From Solea solea (Eukaryota > Chordata > Actinopteri > Pleuronectiformes > Soleidae), in assembly GCF_958295425.1 (NCBI RefSeq), contig NC_081138.1:27325914-27389913 (forward strand): a stretch of DNA of 64,000 bases. The letters run 5' to 3'. The notes under the pieces were generated by a model. That model did not search any database. It saw only the letters and a list, made by a program, of their open reading frames with translations, and was not told the origin of the DNA. The position numbers were made by a program, and so were the translations under genes. Of the stretch, positions 46,786 through 57,494 are shown piece after piece; position 1 is the first letter of the stretch; the number at the start of each line of letters is the position of its first letter.

Positions 46786-47300
46786 AGAGATGACATAAGG
46801 TGCAGGAGATTTACCCGGAATACTCCATCATTCCCGGATGTGATGCCCCGGTGGCCTGGAATCATGTGTCATCGGCGCTCTAGTGACTCACTCACCATTA
46901 AATCTATTTTCCTTCAATTCAATGAGACCCTGGACTCACAAATACTCACCAGGACTCACTGACAGGTTATATGACACCACAAATAAAAAAAACAAAAAAA
47001 ACATCCTGCAGCGCACGCAGTCTCCTGAGTGTAAATCTAAACGGTGTTAAACTGTGCTGCTAATACCAGGTCCCCTGTTGCTAATGAGACAGTTGAGCCA
47101 GAGGAGGCCACGCATAGCTGGAAAGCCTCTGACTGATCGCAATGCTAAGAGGCGTTCAGTGAAGTTGGCAGATTTTATTTTCACACTCGGAGCAAACCTG
47201 ACTCCTGGTGTGAGTGTGCAGCGGGCGTGAGGAGTGTGTGCCAGCTGCACGTCACTGTTGACGGACACCAGCAGATTTATGGAAGGTCAGACGGATTCTA
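46786..47300. other. Repeat-poor block
   Basis: Complex sequence with moderate CpG. No coding signature or repeat is found. Candidate non-coding functional element only by composition. Confidence 0.3.
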
Positions 47301-47624
47301 GGGCAGGTGGAATCAAACTACGGCTTAACTGGCGCTCCTTTGTTTGTCTGTGTGTTTAAAGATTGAGTGAAGTCAACAGAGAGCACGTCGGCGGTGTTTA
47401 TGGAGGGGGAAACCACAGTTAAAACTGTGGCGCGTTACTTTAAGAGTAATAAACAAATGTCACACAATTGCTGACTGAGCCTATCAGCGCCGCATGACGT
47501 GTTTATCAGGATTACTGTGTTCAGAGCTCGCCTCACTGCACACTTGAAGTGATTTGTTTTATGTAAGACATGTATAAGTATGCATGGCTGAAAACACAAT
47601 GAAGAGCTTCTGAAAAGCTTCAGA

Positions 47625-48165
47625 TGAGAAAGATCTTCAGCATCCATCCCTCGAGTAACTGGCTGCTCGTCTGGTTTCCCAAAATGACGATGTTCTCAAA
47701 TGTCTACAAACCAAAATGGTTCAGTTTTAATGGTTTTTGTTATATGAAAAACAAAGAAACAAAGAAACCAGAAAATAATCAATTATCTAAATCAGTGGTG
47801 TCAAACTCACTATAGTTCAGGGGCCACAAAGAACACAATTTGATCTCAAGTGGGCCGGACCAATAAAATAATTGTATAATAACCAAAAAACGACATTTAA
47901 GAAAGTATCTTTTACAAAACAAATTATGAACAACCTGAAATATACCTGTTATAATATTATACGTTTATAATTTACATCACAGTAGATCTACAAAGACACA
48001 AAACTGAAAAATATGACGGTAAATTTTCACAAATTCATCCTGCGGGCTGGATTGGACCCTCTTGTGGCCTGGGTCTGCCCGGGAGGGCCACATGTTTGAC
48101 ACCCCTGAGCTAAACAGTTGACGATTAATTTGGTAATCAATTAATAATTGTTTCAGTACGACAGC
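47625..48165 (+). mobile_element. hAT-like AGGGCTGCAA family copy split by another hAT
   Basis: The outer element (GATGTTCTCAAATGTCTAC, CCAGAAAATAATCAATTATC on the left, GTTGACGATTAATTTGGTAA on the right) is interrupted at 47793-48107 by an independent hAT-type element. The order of events is therefore visible. Confidence 0.65.
47793..48107 (+). mobile_element. Complete hAT-type MITE nested in another
   Basis: Left CAGTGGTGTCAAACTCA and inverted right CAGGGGTGTCAAACAT share a strong terminal repeat. The flanks ATCTAAAT and AGCTAAAC match at 6 of 8 positions, a worn target duplication. 315 bp, no coding capacity. It is the same family as 10149. Confidence 0.8.
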
Positions 48166-48305
48166 AAAAAACATAATGTTGCGTCGTCTCTGTTCATAAA
48201 GACAGAAGCAAAACAAAACATCATCAAAAACAAAAACCTCTCAAAGTTGTGCGCCGCCACTTCCAGTGTCCATTAATTAACTGCAGAGAATTTGACAGCT
48301 GTCCA

Positions 48306-48334
48306 GAGCGCGCACACACACACACACACACACA
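48306..48334. repeat. (CA)n microsatellite
   Basis: About thirteen CA units. Confidence 0.9.
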
Positions 48335-48488
48335 CGACCTGGACTGCTGACTTAATCAGAGCATCAAACTGAGATTATTAATAACCACAAACACCACCCA
48401 AGGAGACCTCACAGTGCTGGATGATATCCTGCACTGTCAGCGCTGTTACCCAGGGTCAGGTTTCCAGTGCACGAGGCACACGCTATGG

Positions 48489-48525
48489 CACTTTTATAGG
48501 TGCACACCGCCGCTCTATAAAAGTG
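48489..48525. promoter_or_regulatory. Palindrome with opposed TATA-like boxes
   Basis: Arms CACTTTTATAG (48489-48499) and CTATAAAAGTG (48515-48525) are perfectly complementary, with a 15-base GC-rich loop. Each arm contains TATAAAAG, one per strand, pointing outward. Promoter activity is unproven. Confidence 0.4.
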
Positions 48526-48569
48526 GACAAAACAAATTTAATTTGTGTGAGAGTCGCAGCGGAGCCTGC

Positions 48570-48592
48570 ACGCCGCCTATATATAGGAGGTG
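48570..48592. promoter_or_regulatory. CTATATATAG palindrome, MEF2-like
   Basis: CTATATATAG lies within CGCCTATATATAGGAGG and fits the MEF2 consensus YTA(A/T)4TAR exactly. It sits 50 bp from the TATA palindrome, inside a CpG-bearing block. Chance occurrence is possible. Confidence 0.35.
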
Positions 48593-48806
48593 TTGATGCA
48601 TCGCAGAGGCCCGCCTCCAAAACATCTGACGGCGCAAATCTAATCCAAGCAAAACATGCCACAGTTATGTCGCGCCTCATTTTAGCTTTAAACCGCCGGC
48701 CTTTAACCAGGCCCGGTATACTGGACGGGTCAGCAGGAGAAAGAGAGAAGGATGAAGAGGGTTTATAGGGAAACGACAGGTGGGCGCTGAAAGTTGGATT
48801 GCCAAA

Positions 48807-48844
48807 GGGGGGGGGGGGGGGGGGGGGGGTTGTGGGGGGGGGGG
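48807..48844. repeat. Poly-G tract
   Basis: Runs of 23 and 11 G separated by TTGT. It could form a quadruplex. The exact length may also reflect sequencing uncertainty. Confidence 0.85.
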
Positions 48845-48849
48845 TCACT

Positions 48850-49310
48850 TTATCAGCTCGGACTGCCAACCTTCCCCGCTCCACCTGCCCTGCAGCGGAT
48901 CAAGCATTCCTGTCTGCCCCTTCTCACCCACACAACAGCAGAGAAGCCTTTAGCAGCTGTGGCCGATGACACTCGCCAACAGAGAGATCATGTATCAACT
49001 GCATCTGCCTTCACACAAGCGTCTCCCCCTCCACTCTCCTTCTCCCTCCATGACCTGTGACTCGAGCACACACTCTTACACGCTTTGGACATGGACATGT
49101 CCATGTTCACACTCTGACACAAACACATCACTCCAGGCACTTCCTTCCTGACAGTAAATGTCAGCTGATCGTTCTGGAATCACCGGTCGGAGGAGAAAGC
49201 CACCGAGCGGATGAGCGCAGACACAACACACAACTTATCTGATGGTGTTTCAGACATGATAGCTGCACACGTGTTGAGTCACTCAGAAGCATCCTTCACC
49301 TTTTACTACT
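48850..49310. other. Non-coding stretch
   Basis: Overlapping frames of 60-90 codons lack known domains. No repeat is seen. Confidence 0.4.
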
Positions 49311-49319
49311 TTCTAAACG

Positions 49320-49996
49320 AATCAAGAACTTCTGTTAAATGTCAGAAAATGTTGAAAAAAAAAAGCTGGAAATGATGATGTTCTCAGATGTCGTTTTGTC
49401 CACAAACCAAAATGATTCAGCTTTTTTTTTGATGATTTCTTTGTCAAATGGAGCAAAGAAAGCAGAAAATATTGACATTTAAGAAGCTGAAAAATCAGAA
49501 AACCTATTTTAATTATTAAAAAAAAACTTTTGTTGTTGCTCTGCTTTCAATGCACATGTTGAACTGTGTTGTTTAATAATATTAAAAGGGACTTCACAGT
49601 GTAATGGTGACAGAAATGATGATTTCTTTGTTATATTCAACAAATAAACCAGAAAATATTGACATTTAAGAAGCTGAAAAATCAGAAAACCTATTTTAAT
49701 TATTAAAAAAAAAAACTTTTGTTGTTGCTCTGCTTTCAATGCACATGTTGAACTGTATTGTTTAATAATATTAAAAGGGACTTCACAGTGTAATGGCAGA
49801 AACAAATATTTATATTTATATTATATTTATATTTATATTCAACAAATAAACCAGAAAATATTCACATTTAAGAAGCTGAAAAATCTGTTTTAATTACTGA
49901 AAAACACTCAAACCAAATAATGAATCATCTAAATAGTTGATGATTCTTTAGTAAACTATTAAAAACCCATAAACCTAGTAATTGTTGCAGCCCTAG
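49320..49996 (+). mobile_element. hAT-like AGGGCTGCAA family with internal tandem duplication
   Basis: It ends in GTAATTGTTGCAGCCCTAG. The segment with GACATTTAAGAAGCTGAAAA is present at 49474, 49661 and, with CACATTTAAG, 49863, giving spacings of 187 and about 202 bp. TTGTTGTTGCTCTGCTTTCA also appears twice. The left AGGGCTGCAA end is missing. Confidence 0.7.
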
Positions 49997-51205
49997 ACAG
50001 CAGCCCATCTGGTGCAAAAAAACAACAACGCACTTAACGTCACTTAAATCACCTTTATTCCCTTTTCTGATGCTTAGAATGAACTACGGCAGGTTGTCTG
50101 GATCTTGAACTTAGAGTAGAGATGAACTTTATACTGTATCTGATGCTACCAGGAATCTAGTGTAAAGTGCATCGACCTCAGTATTTCAGTTTTTAAGGAT
50201 GTGCTTTGAAGTCACAGATCATGTGAAGTTTGATAAGTTCATTCCACTTGTCAGAACGACCCGGGTTTTATATTTGAAATAGAGAACATGAGAACTCTCC
50301 ACAGAAAGGCTCCTGTTGAGTCTGCGATTCAAACACCTGCTATAAGGCACGAGTGCTAATCTCCACACCATGCTGCCAACCGTGGCACAGGACTGGACTC
50401 AAGCTTTTTATATGATGAGACATTTTTCAAATGTTTCAACGCAAATCCATTTCAACCACAAGTAAACACAAGCACATGAAAACTAGAAACCTTCTGGAGT
50501 ATACCTGGAGTATATCAACATGGAGCTTCTTCGGCTTCACCTCTTACCCTTCACTTGGAATGTGTAGAGTATTTTAACATGCTGTGCAGGCTTGACGGCC
50601 TATATCTGTGTCCACCCTGCTCTCTCTGGAAGGCATAGTGTCACATTGGCAAGCTGAATTAAAGCCATGTCAACACAGTCACCCTGGCAGGGATGAATTT
50701 CAGCAACTCACTGACCATTTTGTCACTGTCATGGAAGGACATGCACTCACTCTGTCACACCCCCAACCTCTCAACACTGAGATCCACACCAAGCTGCCTC
50801 ATGCAGCACCAAAACACTGTCGTCCCACCAGGGGAAAACACCACAATATTTAAATAGTTTAAAAGGTTAGAGGAGAGCTTTATTGAGGAGAACACAATAA
50901 ATGATGTGGCGGATAGTGATGAAAAAATTGCAGAATGGAGGATTAATTTAAAAAAAAAAATCACAAATGCCTTTAAACATTAGCATTAGATTAGTTTAAG
51001 AATTAACAAGGGTATAGACAACACTTGTTCAGGGTTGTATATACGATGTGATTAAACAAAGATTATATCACACTTGGTGGCAGTCAGGTATTTCTTCGCA
51101 CAAACATGTTGACACTTGTGTGTGATAATACACACATTTAATAAGTCAATTATTTGTATGATAATAAAGAAATGTTTGCACAAACAGTTTAGATTATATT
51201 TATAT
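49997..51205. other. AT-rich non-coding stretch
   Basis: No gene or repeat terminus is seen. Confidence 0.4.
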
Positions 51206-51209
51206 GATA

Positions 51210-51530
51210 AAATGAATGTAGACCGTTTGCAATTATTTTGACTGAAATTGCAATTGCGATATGATAGGGATGGTTACTTTTACATAATTATTCTAATTTT
51301 CCTTACATATTCAAAATGATTACTTTGTGATATTTGTGTAGATCTGTGAGAAACAAAGATGTTTTCTTCAGTCTGTAGAATACGATGTGTATAGGTCCAG
51401 GAAATAATAAATCGCAAATGGCAATTTAACACATTCTGGCTTTGAGAAATATTGCTTCCCCTGCGATGTGAAAATTGCAGTCGGCCATATTGCGATTTTC
51501 ATAAAGGTTTGATTACGAGTTCAGCCATAA
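51210..51530 (+). repeat. Interspersed repeat shared with 33.9 kb
   Basis: ACATATTCAAAATGATTACT, GTGATATTTGTGTAG, CATTCTGGCTTTGAGAAATA and GGCCATATTGCGATTTTC. Same order as in the copy at 33930. Confidence 0.6.
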
Positions 51531-52319
51531 CTGAAGTGTACTCATCTCACCAACTGGAACTGGGTTTGGAGAAAGACCACAGCTCTTTTCCTCAAGCCCC
51601 AGCTTTCCGATGAGCTTATTTTACATGACAGACAGAACTAAATTATATTTTTATTTTTCAAAGCACAACTCTATCATGAGTGCAAAAAATAGCTCCGTCA
51701 GTGGAGAAGATTGAAAACGTGGACGGAGGATGACACTGCGACAGCGACAGTGACGATGGGCTGTTCACGTATGTATTAAAGTGCGCGTGCTATATGTGGC
51801 ACATAAATATTTGGATGCGTGTCGTCTGTGAGTGACATCTGCATGTGCTTGTGTTTCAATCATTGCTAATTTGTCACTTTTTTTTTTTTTTTCTTCTCTT
51901 CACACTTCTGTTCAGTGGGTGGTGAATTTGCACAGAGGGGAGTGTGCATGACACTCATAAAGTCAAACCTACAGGAGCTGAGCCAAGAGATTCAGGTGTT
52001 AAGTCACACCCTGCTGTCAAGCCTGTCTTCACCACCCTCTCCCTCATCTGTCATTGAGACGCTGCTTGGAGGCAGGAAAACATGACTCAAGACTAATACA
52101 AAGGCAAACTGCTCGATATTAAACACGGGCTTCCCGTCAAGAGATAATCCAAAGGGAAGTTTCAATTGGTATTCAAACACATTCGATGTACACAGTTTGA
52201 TTGTTTATATTGCCTTCCTAACTTCCTCTTCGCACACATCCTCCACCTCCCCACACTTTCTTTCATCCCATCCTTGTGCATCTATAGCACTTTGCAGCTT
52301 GTTAGTGGGACAGGATGCT
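51531..52319. other. Non-coding stretch
   Basis: A poly-T run at 51878-51892. No gene is seen. Confidence 0.4.
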
Positions 52320-52560
52320 TGGTGCAGTGCCCCAGAGGCGCTGCCATGAAGGTGACATCTATCACTTAGAGCATCTGTGAGCTATAAATACCATCAGTGG
52401 GCTCCCTGTGGTTCCGCCCTGTGACAGCTATTGCTTGGCATGGGAGGCGAGCAGCTGACGTGAGAGATGTGCGCCGGGGCTGATGGGTGGAGAGCTGGGA
52501 GTGAAGCGAGTGCATGGGTGCGTGGGTGGGTGGAGCATCTCACTGTCACTACCACTGATA
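52320..52560. other. Candidate conserved non-coding element
   Basis: Unique block with GGCGCTGCCATGAAGGTGAC, GAGCTATAAATACCATCAG and GTGACAGCTATTGCTTGGC. No recognised coding content. Confidence 0.3.
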
Positions 52561-53100
52561 TCTTAATTATGCAGCTCAGACACAAAGCGAACACTTTGTT
52601 CGCTATAAGAAATCTCACACACGAACATACACCGGGTTGATTCTTCAAGTTAAGCAGGTACTGTAGCCCTGGAAGCATTTACCTTGCTCTAAAATAATCA
52701 AATAATGCCAATTACCAGAACAGACGTGTTGACATAGACGGGAACTCATTATGAAATGCAACCAGTGTTTAACATGATATTTAAAGACACAGTGGAAGTT
52801 ACTGTACATGTTGCAGCTGTTATCAAACAGGAAAAATAGAAAATAGAGCATTCAGGCTGCCTTTTTTCATTACTATATCAAAACGTATATACAGAAGCTT
52901 TAAGATTGTGCAATAAAGAGTGTCTTATATCCTTTTTCAGCACAACTTACTAATTATTATTTTCTTTCCATTTTCAACAACTACATAAACGTACAGATTG
53001 AATTGGTGAAATTGAGAAATACAGTATGTCACATTTCAAAGTTCACTTGGCGCCTCAACATCACATAAGAACATGGGAAATACACATTTTGTAAAGCCTG
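52561..53100. other. AT-rich non-coding stretch
   Basis: No gene is seen. Confidence 0.4.
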
Positions 53101-53110
53101 AAGATGTGAC

Positions 53111-53148
53111 CTATAAATAAACACGCCCCCTAGGATGTCCATATAAGG
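53111..53148. promoter_or_regulatory. MEF2-like and CArG-like pair
   Basis: CTATAAATAA (53111-53120) fits the MEF2 consensus and CCATATAAGG (53139-53148) fits the SRF CArG consensus CC(A/T)6GG exactly. They are 18 bp apart. Such pairs occur in muscle enhancers (established), but function here is only inferred. Confidence 0.4.
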
Positions 53149-54916
53149 GTTTGTGCATTATTCCCACTGCAATTTACCAAGGGTGCGCCTGTGGCACAGA
53201 TCCGTGAGCACTAAGGGTTAAAAACACGGTGGTGCACCCTATAGCAGCCTCCGTCGAGAAAACACCCCCCTGAATAACAAATGATACATTCAGGTGATCG
53301 TACACTCAAAATCGGTATAATTATTTTATACTGTATTTCCAGATAACGTCACCTGAATCTTACACAATGGAACTTGCTGAGAAGATCTGTAAACTCAGAG
53401 TGTTACAAAGGAACTTTTGCTATAATAAGAAACGAGCCGACAAATGTCGTCAGACTTAAAACTGTAATTTAGTAAATGAACGTCGGTTACATTCCAGCCA
53501 TCGCCCGATGAGTTTATATAACGCTAATTAAGCTGTCAGCAACTATGACACGTCACGACTGAGGGTTGCACGGAGGAAGCTCAGCGGCAACGAAACAGCA
53601 GCAGCCATGAAATGCTTCAGAAGTGGATTGACAAGATAAATGCTTCTTGCAAGTGGGTGGACCAGGATCACATGTGCACACGTCAGGTCCATGTATCAGA
53701 AATTGTCGAAACAACTTTCTCATTCTAAAGACATGCAAACGAAATTGTGCCTCAGAGTTGTGAGTGTTAGATGACGATCTGTGACGGAAACTGGAAGAAT
53801 GAGATTCCATTTGCAATCATTTTTGTGTCGCACTCAAGACGGTTATCTGTGGGTTTTTTTTGTTAATTTTATTTACTTAACAAAGGATCAGCATCATCTT
53901 TTCAGAGCGTGACTCATCCGTTATCAGGCCGGCATCTCCAAAATCAACACATAAAAAAAAGGTGTTTACACACAAACCTGCTTCCTATGGTGGAGGATGG
54001 TGGAGAAGAACCCACCTACTGTATCTCCTCCACTGCCTTTGCTGTAACATCCTGTGAGAAACAAGATTCATCTATCATCAGCTTAGAATCAAGCCACAGG
54101 CACTTTTTCCACAGTGTCAGGGTGAGCTGCGAAGCTCATATTTATGTTATGACGTATTTGATTCTTTAATTATCACTCTGAAAGACGCAGGTTTAGCTTG
54201 TAGCGAGAATACGCGTCTGCATGGGAACGTGCCAATCGGAAAGGCTGTGAAAACAATCCGAGATGTCAAAAGTATTCAATTCCTGTTGTGTAGATTTCAT
54301 AATACATGTGTATGCTACTTTTTCAAAATTGTCAGGTCAAGCCCCGTTTCCATTAAACGGTATTTTTCACTCTTTTTTTTCCCAGATTGTTACGTCATAA
54401 CCAATCCATACGATCCCATGGTTTGGCACCGCCTGACCTGGTAGCAAGCACAGTGTTTCAGCGTCTGCAGGGTGGAGCTAATCACACTGCAGTCCATCGA
54501 TTAGTCAACAGAGAATCACCGCTCAGACACAATGGGTGGGAAAAGAACGGCAGTGATTTTCTGTGCAGTCCGCAGCCACATGCCAAGAAGAACAGAGCAG
54601 AACGCCGCCAAATGTGCTCCATTGCTGCTCTTTTGTTCACTGCGGCACCTTCCTCTTTGTGGAATGTATGGGTGAGCTGGTATGACGTGACACCCTCTAC
54701 ATAGCTGACGCATGTTACATAAACAGCTAAATTTAGTTATGTTTACGTAGCTGGCCCACACACCCCCCCCTGGTGGAAATGCAAGTGAGATCAGAGGTGA
54801 GGCGTGACGTTACAAATTGCACCACAGTGAGCTGAACTGTACTTAAGGACACAAGGTTTAAGATTTGGTCCTCAGTGGACGCCTGTGAGTCACAGAGAAT
54901 CTCGCTTTTTAATTAT
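53149..54916. other. Non-coding stretch
   Basis: No gene or repeat terminus is recognised. The minus-strand frame 53553-53816 is Cys/His/Ser-rich but matches nothing I know. Confidence 0.4.
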
Positions 54917-55355
54917 AGGGTTCCCACACCTAATTTGACATCAAATCGGGCAACTTGTAAGAGCCGCTTTGCCCATGGCGTCCACTTTTATTGATCTGCA
55001 GCACACTCTGCATCTGGACAAGTGATCTAGTCAAAGTTGGTCTTGGTAATTTTCTTTGGTGAGTCAGAGATTTTGGAATTTGCATTTCCCAGGCATCACG
55101 TCGCCATTTGTTCTCCCTTGTTTAACGTTAATCACTCATTGTTCTGCATGGAGTGAGACAGTGGACAGTGTCCACAACACCACTAGTAATTATGACTCAA
55201 CATTTGCTCTGTGTAGGCCCAGATCTACGTACATCCAGCAATGCAGGGCGGCGTCATAACAATCAAGGGAGACATTCACCTAAATATAACCTTAACTTGC
55301 ACTTTCAATGACCCAGGTCTATTTCAGGTGATTTTCAAAAACTTTCAAGGGCCTT
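54917..55355 (+). mobile_element. hAT-like CAGGGTTCCCAC family copy
   Basis: Starts TAGGGTTCCCACACC, with GTAAGAGCCGCTTTGCCCAT, CAGGCATCACGTCGCCATTT and CAAGGGAGACATTCACCTAA. The right terminal inverted end is missing after CAAAAACTTTCAAGGGCC. Confidence 0.65.
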
Positions 55356-56084
55356 GGCATATTTTTGTTTTTTCTCTGTTGTCAGTAACCCTGTTTTAAG
55401 ACAACTGATCAGTGCTGCCACACCGCCCACATGTAACGAGCATCACAGTGGCATCTCATAAGGTTCTTTTTTGGAAATAGAAGTCTTGCCTATTTTCTTT
55501 CAGCGAGCCTCAAGTAGACTGTGGAAGTATTCTTTCACCACAATTTTATTATCTATTTATGTAAAAAAAAAAGTGAAATCAGTGTTTCACTTTGCCAAAT
55601 CCATTCATTCTTTTTTTTAAACATTCCTTTTTTATTGAGGAATAACTGCAGGACTGGCAGATGCGCAGATTCATTTGTAACCAAGTCATTTCATGATGTG
55701 TGTGTGTGTGTGTAAACCTCAATCAGAGAAAACAGAACATTTGTTTTGATTGTAATGTGCCTGTAGTGTTCACTGAGTCTCACTGCTATAGTTGCTCTGT
55801 AATCACTCATGCCAAATTAAAATCCAAACATTTTTTTGTTTCTTTGTTACAGTAGCGACAACAAGGTAAAATAATACTTCATTAGTCTCACAATAGGGGA
55901 ATTAAGGTGTCACATCAGCAAGGTAATTAATAATGAACATGCTTTTACACATCTTTGAATGAATATCGACTATTGGTACAACCTGTCTAACTTGATCTGG
56001 AGGGAGACAATAAAAGAAATGACTTGTTCTAATCTGATGTTGTTCTAATTTGTACTACTATACTTTATTTTTATACTTCTCATA
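55356..56084. other. AT-rich non-coding stretch
   Basis: A GT tract at 55698-55713. No gene is seen. Confidence 0.4.
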
Positions 56085-57040
56085 TTTTTAAGGAAAATCC
56101 AAAAAACATGGACTCAAACGTACCTCAGGCTAGCCATTGTGAGCAAAACCAGATAATAATGCTCTACACAGACTTCTGCACACACAAACAGGGCAGAGAA
56201 TAAAAACTGAACAGTACTATGTGGACGACTGAGCACACACAACAATCAACAGTAAATGTAGTATTGTAGTGTTCGTAAGAGTGGCAGCCATCTTGGAATC
56301 TCATGTTGGGGGTTTTTAAAGTTGCTCCTAATATCTTGAATTAAATGTTGTGGCTCTGAAATTAATGTTAAATTAAGAGGCTGTGAATGAAAACTGAGGC
56401 TAGTGGTGAGTTTCATTTACATCACCGGAATCGTCGGAATGGGGGATGAAAACACAGAGGGAAACTATCTTGAGTCTGCTATATTGTTAGCTAGCGCAAT
56501 TCCAATTAAAAATTCAATTAAAAATGCAATGTACTAGATTGTGTTCACTCAAACAGTATAACAATGTCCACAGATAAACATTTAATAGCTTTAACGTAAA
56601 ACAAATGACACAGAAGTGAGCGCAAAAGTAGCAGAGTGTTTTTTACTAATGACATGAGTGGCAGCCATCTTGGAGTCTCATGTTGTTGTTGTTTTAAAGT
56701 TGCTCCGACTTTCTTGAATTAAATGCTGTGGCTCAGAAATCAATGTTAAGTTAAGAGGCAGTAAATGAAAACTGAGGCTAGTCGGAATGCGGGTGACGTC
56801 ACCTCTGAGTTTTCCAGTTAAGAAGTCAGAAAAAAACATGGAGGCAAACATTTCTTGAGCTAGCTATTGTTAGCGAATGCAGCAACACCATTCAATAAAA
56901 ATGCTATGCACTGTATTCTGCTCACTCAAACAGTGGAACAACGTCCACAGATAAAAATTAAAAAATAGTTTTAATGTAAAATAAATGAAGTGAAAAGAAA
57001 GGTAGCAGAGTGTTTTTACTAATGACAAGAGTGGGGTTGT
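56085..57040. repeat. Tandem repeat of about 0.37 kb with YY1-like sites
   Basis: GTGGCAGCCATCTTGGA starts two units at 56281 and 56658 (spacing 377 bp). A third start, GTGGGGTTG, is at 57031 (373 bp). A partial unit precedes them. Shared words: GAGGCTAGT, AACAATGTCCACAGATAAA / AACGTCCACAGATAAA and GTAGCAGAGTGTTTTT. GCCATCTTGG reads CCAAGATGGC on the other strand, the YY1 core. Confidence 0.8.
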
Positions 57041-57187
57041 TTGAAATCTGATTTAAACGGGTGTTAATACTATAGGAACTCGGAAATAACGACTTCAACA
57101 ACAGCTGGAATACAGCATAAGTATCAATGCTGACGCTGGTAATTAAATCATTGAGAAAGGATTGTGAGGCTAAGAATGAACATGGGG

Positions 57188-57494
57188 AGAAGGTATCTCA
57201 GTGGTAGAGCACGTCATCTTTCAATTTGAAGGAAGGTTGTGGGTTCAATTCCCGGCTCTGCTAGTCTATATGCCGATGTATCCTTGAGCAAGACACGTAG
57301 ACAACCCCCATGTTGCTCCTGAGCTGAGCCGACAGTGTAGTGTGAGAATGGGTGTAAAAGATGTGGCGCAGAAAATGTGCTGCACTGTATGAATGTGTAA
57401 GTGAATGGGTGCGAATGGCAGAACTGCAGAGTAAAGCAACCTTGAGTGGTCATCAAAAGTAGAAAAGTGCTATATAAATACAGAGCATTTACCG
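57188..57494 (+). mobile_element. tRNA-derived SINE with intact B box
   Basis: A-box-like TATCTCAGTGG (57194-57204) and a perfect B box GGTTCAATTCC (57242-57252) about 38 bp apart form a tRNA-type RNA polymerase III promoter. The body includes TCCTTGAGCAAGACACGTAG and GTGCTATATAAATACAGAGC at the 3' end, a tail resembling LINE tails such as 16620. It is common in teleosts. Confidence 0.85.

Noticed and set aside
48807..48844. Gly-rich or Pro-rich coding through the poly-G tract
   Set aside because: The residue runs come only from the homopolymer, and the flanks lack a domain.
49425..49880. Possible CRISPR-like regular repeats
   Set aside because: The repeats are 187-202 bp apart and lie inside a hAT-like element in a vertebrate-type sequence. 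They are a tandem duplication, not a repeat-spacer array.
57188..57260. Possible tRNA gene
   Set aside because: The A-box region is imperfect, no acceptor stem closes, and a SINE body follows directly.
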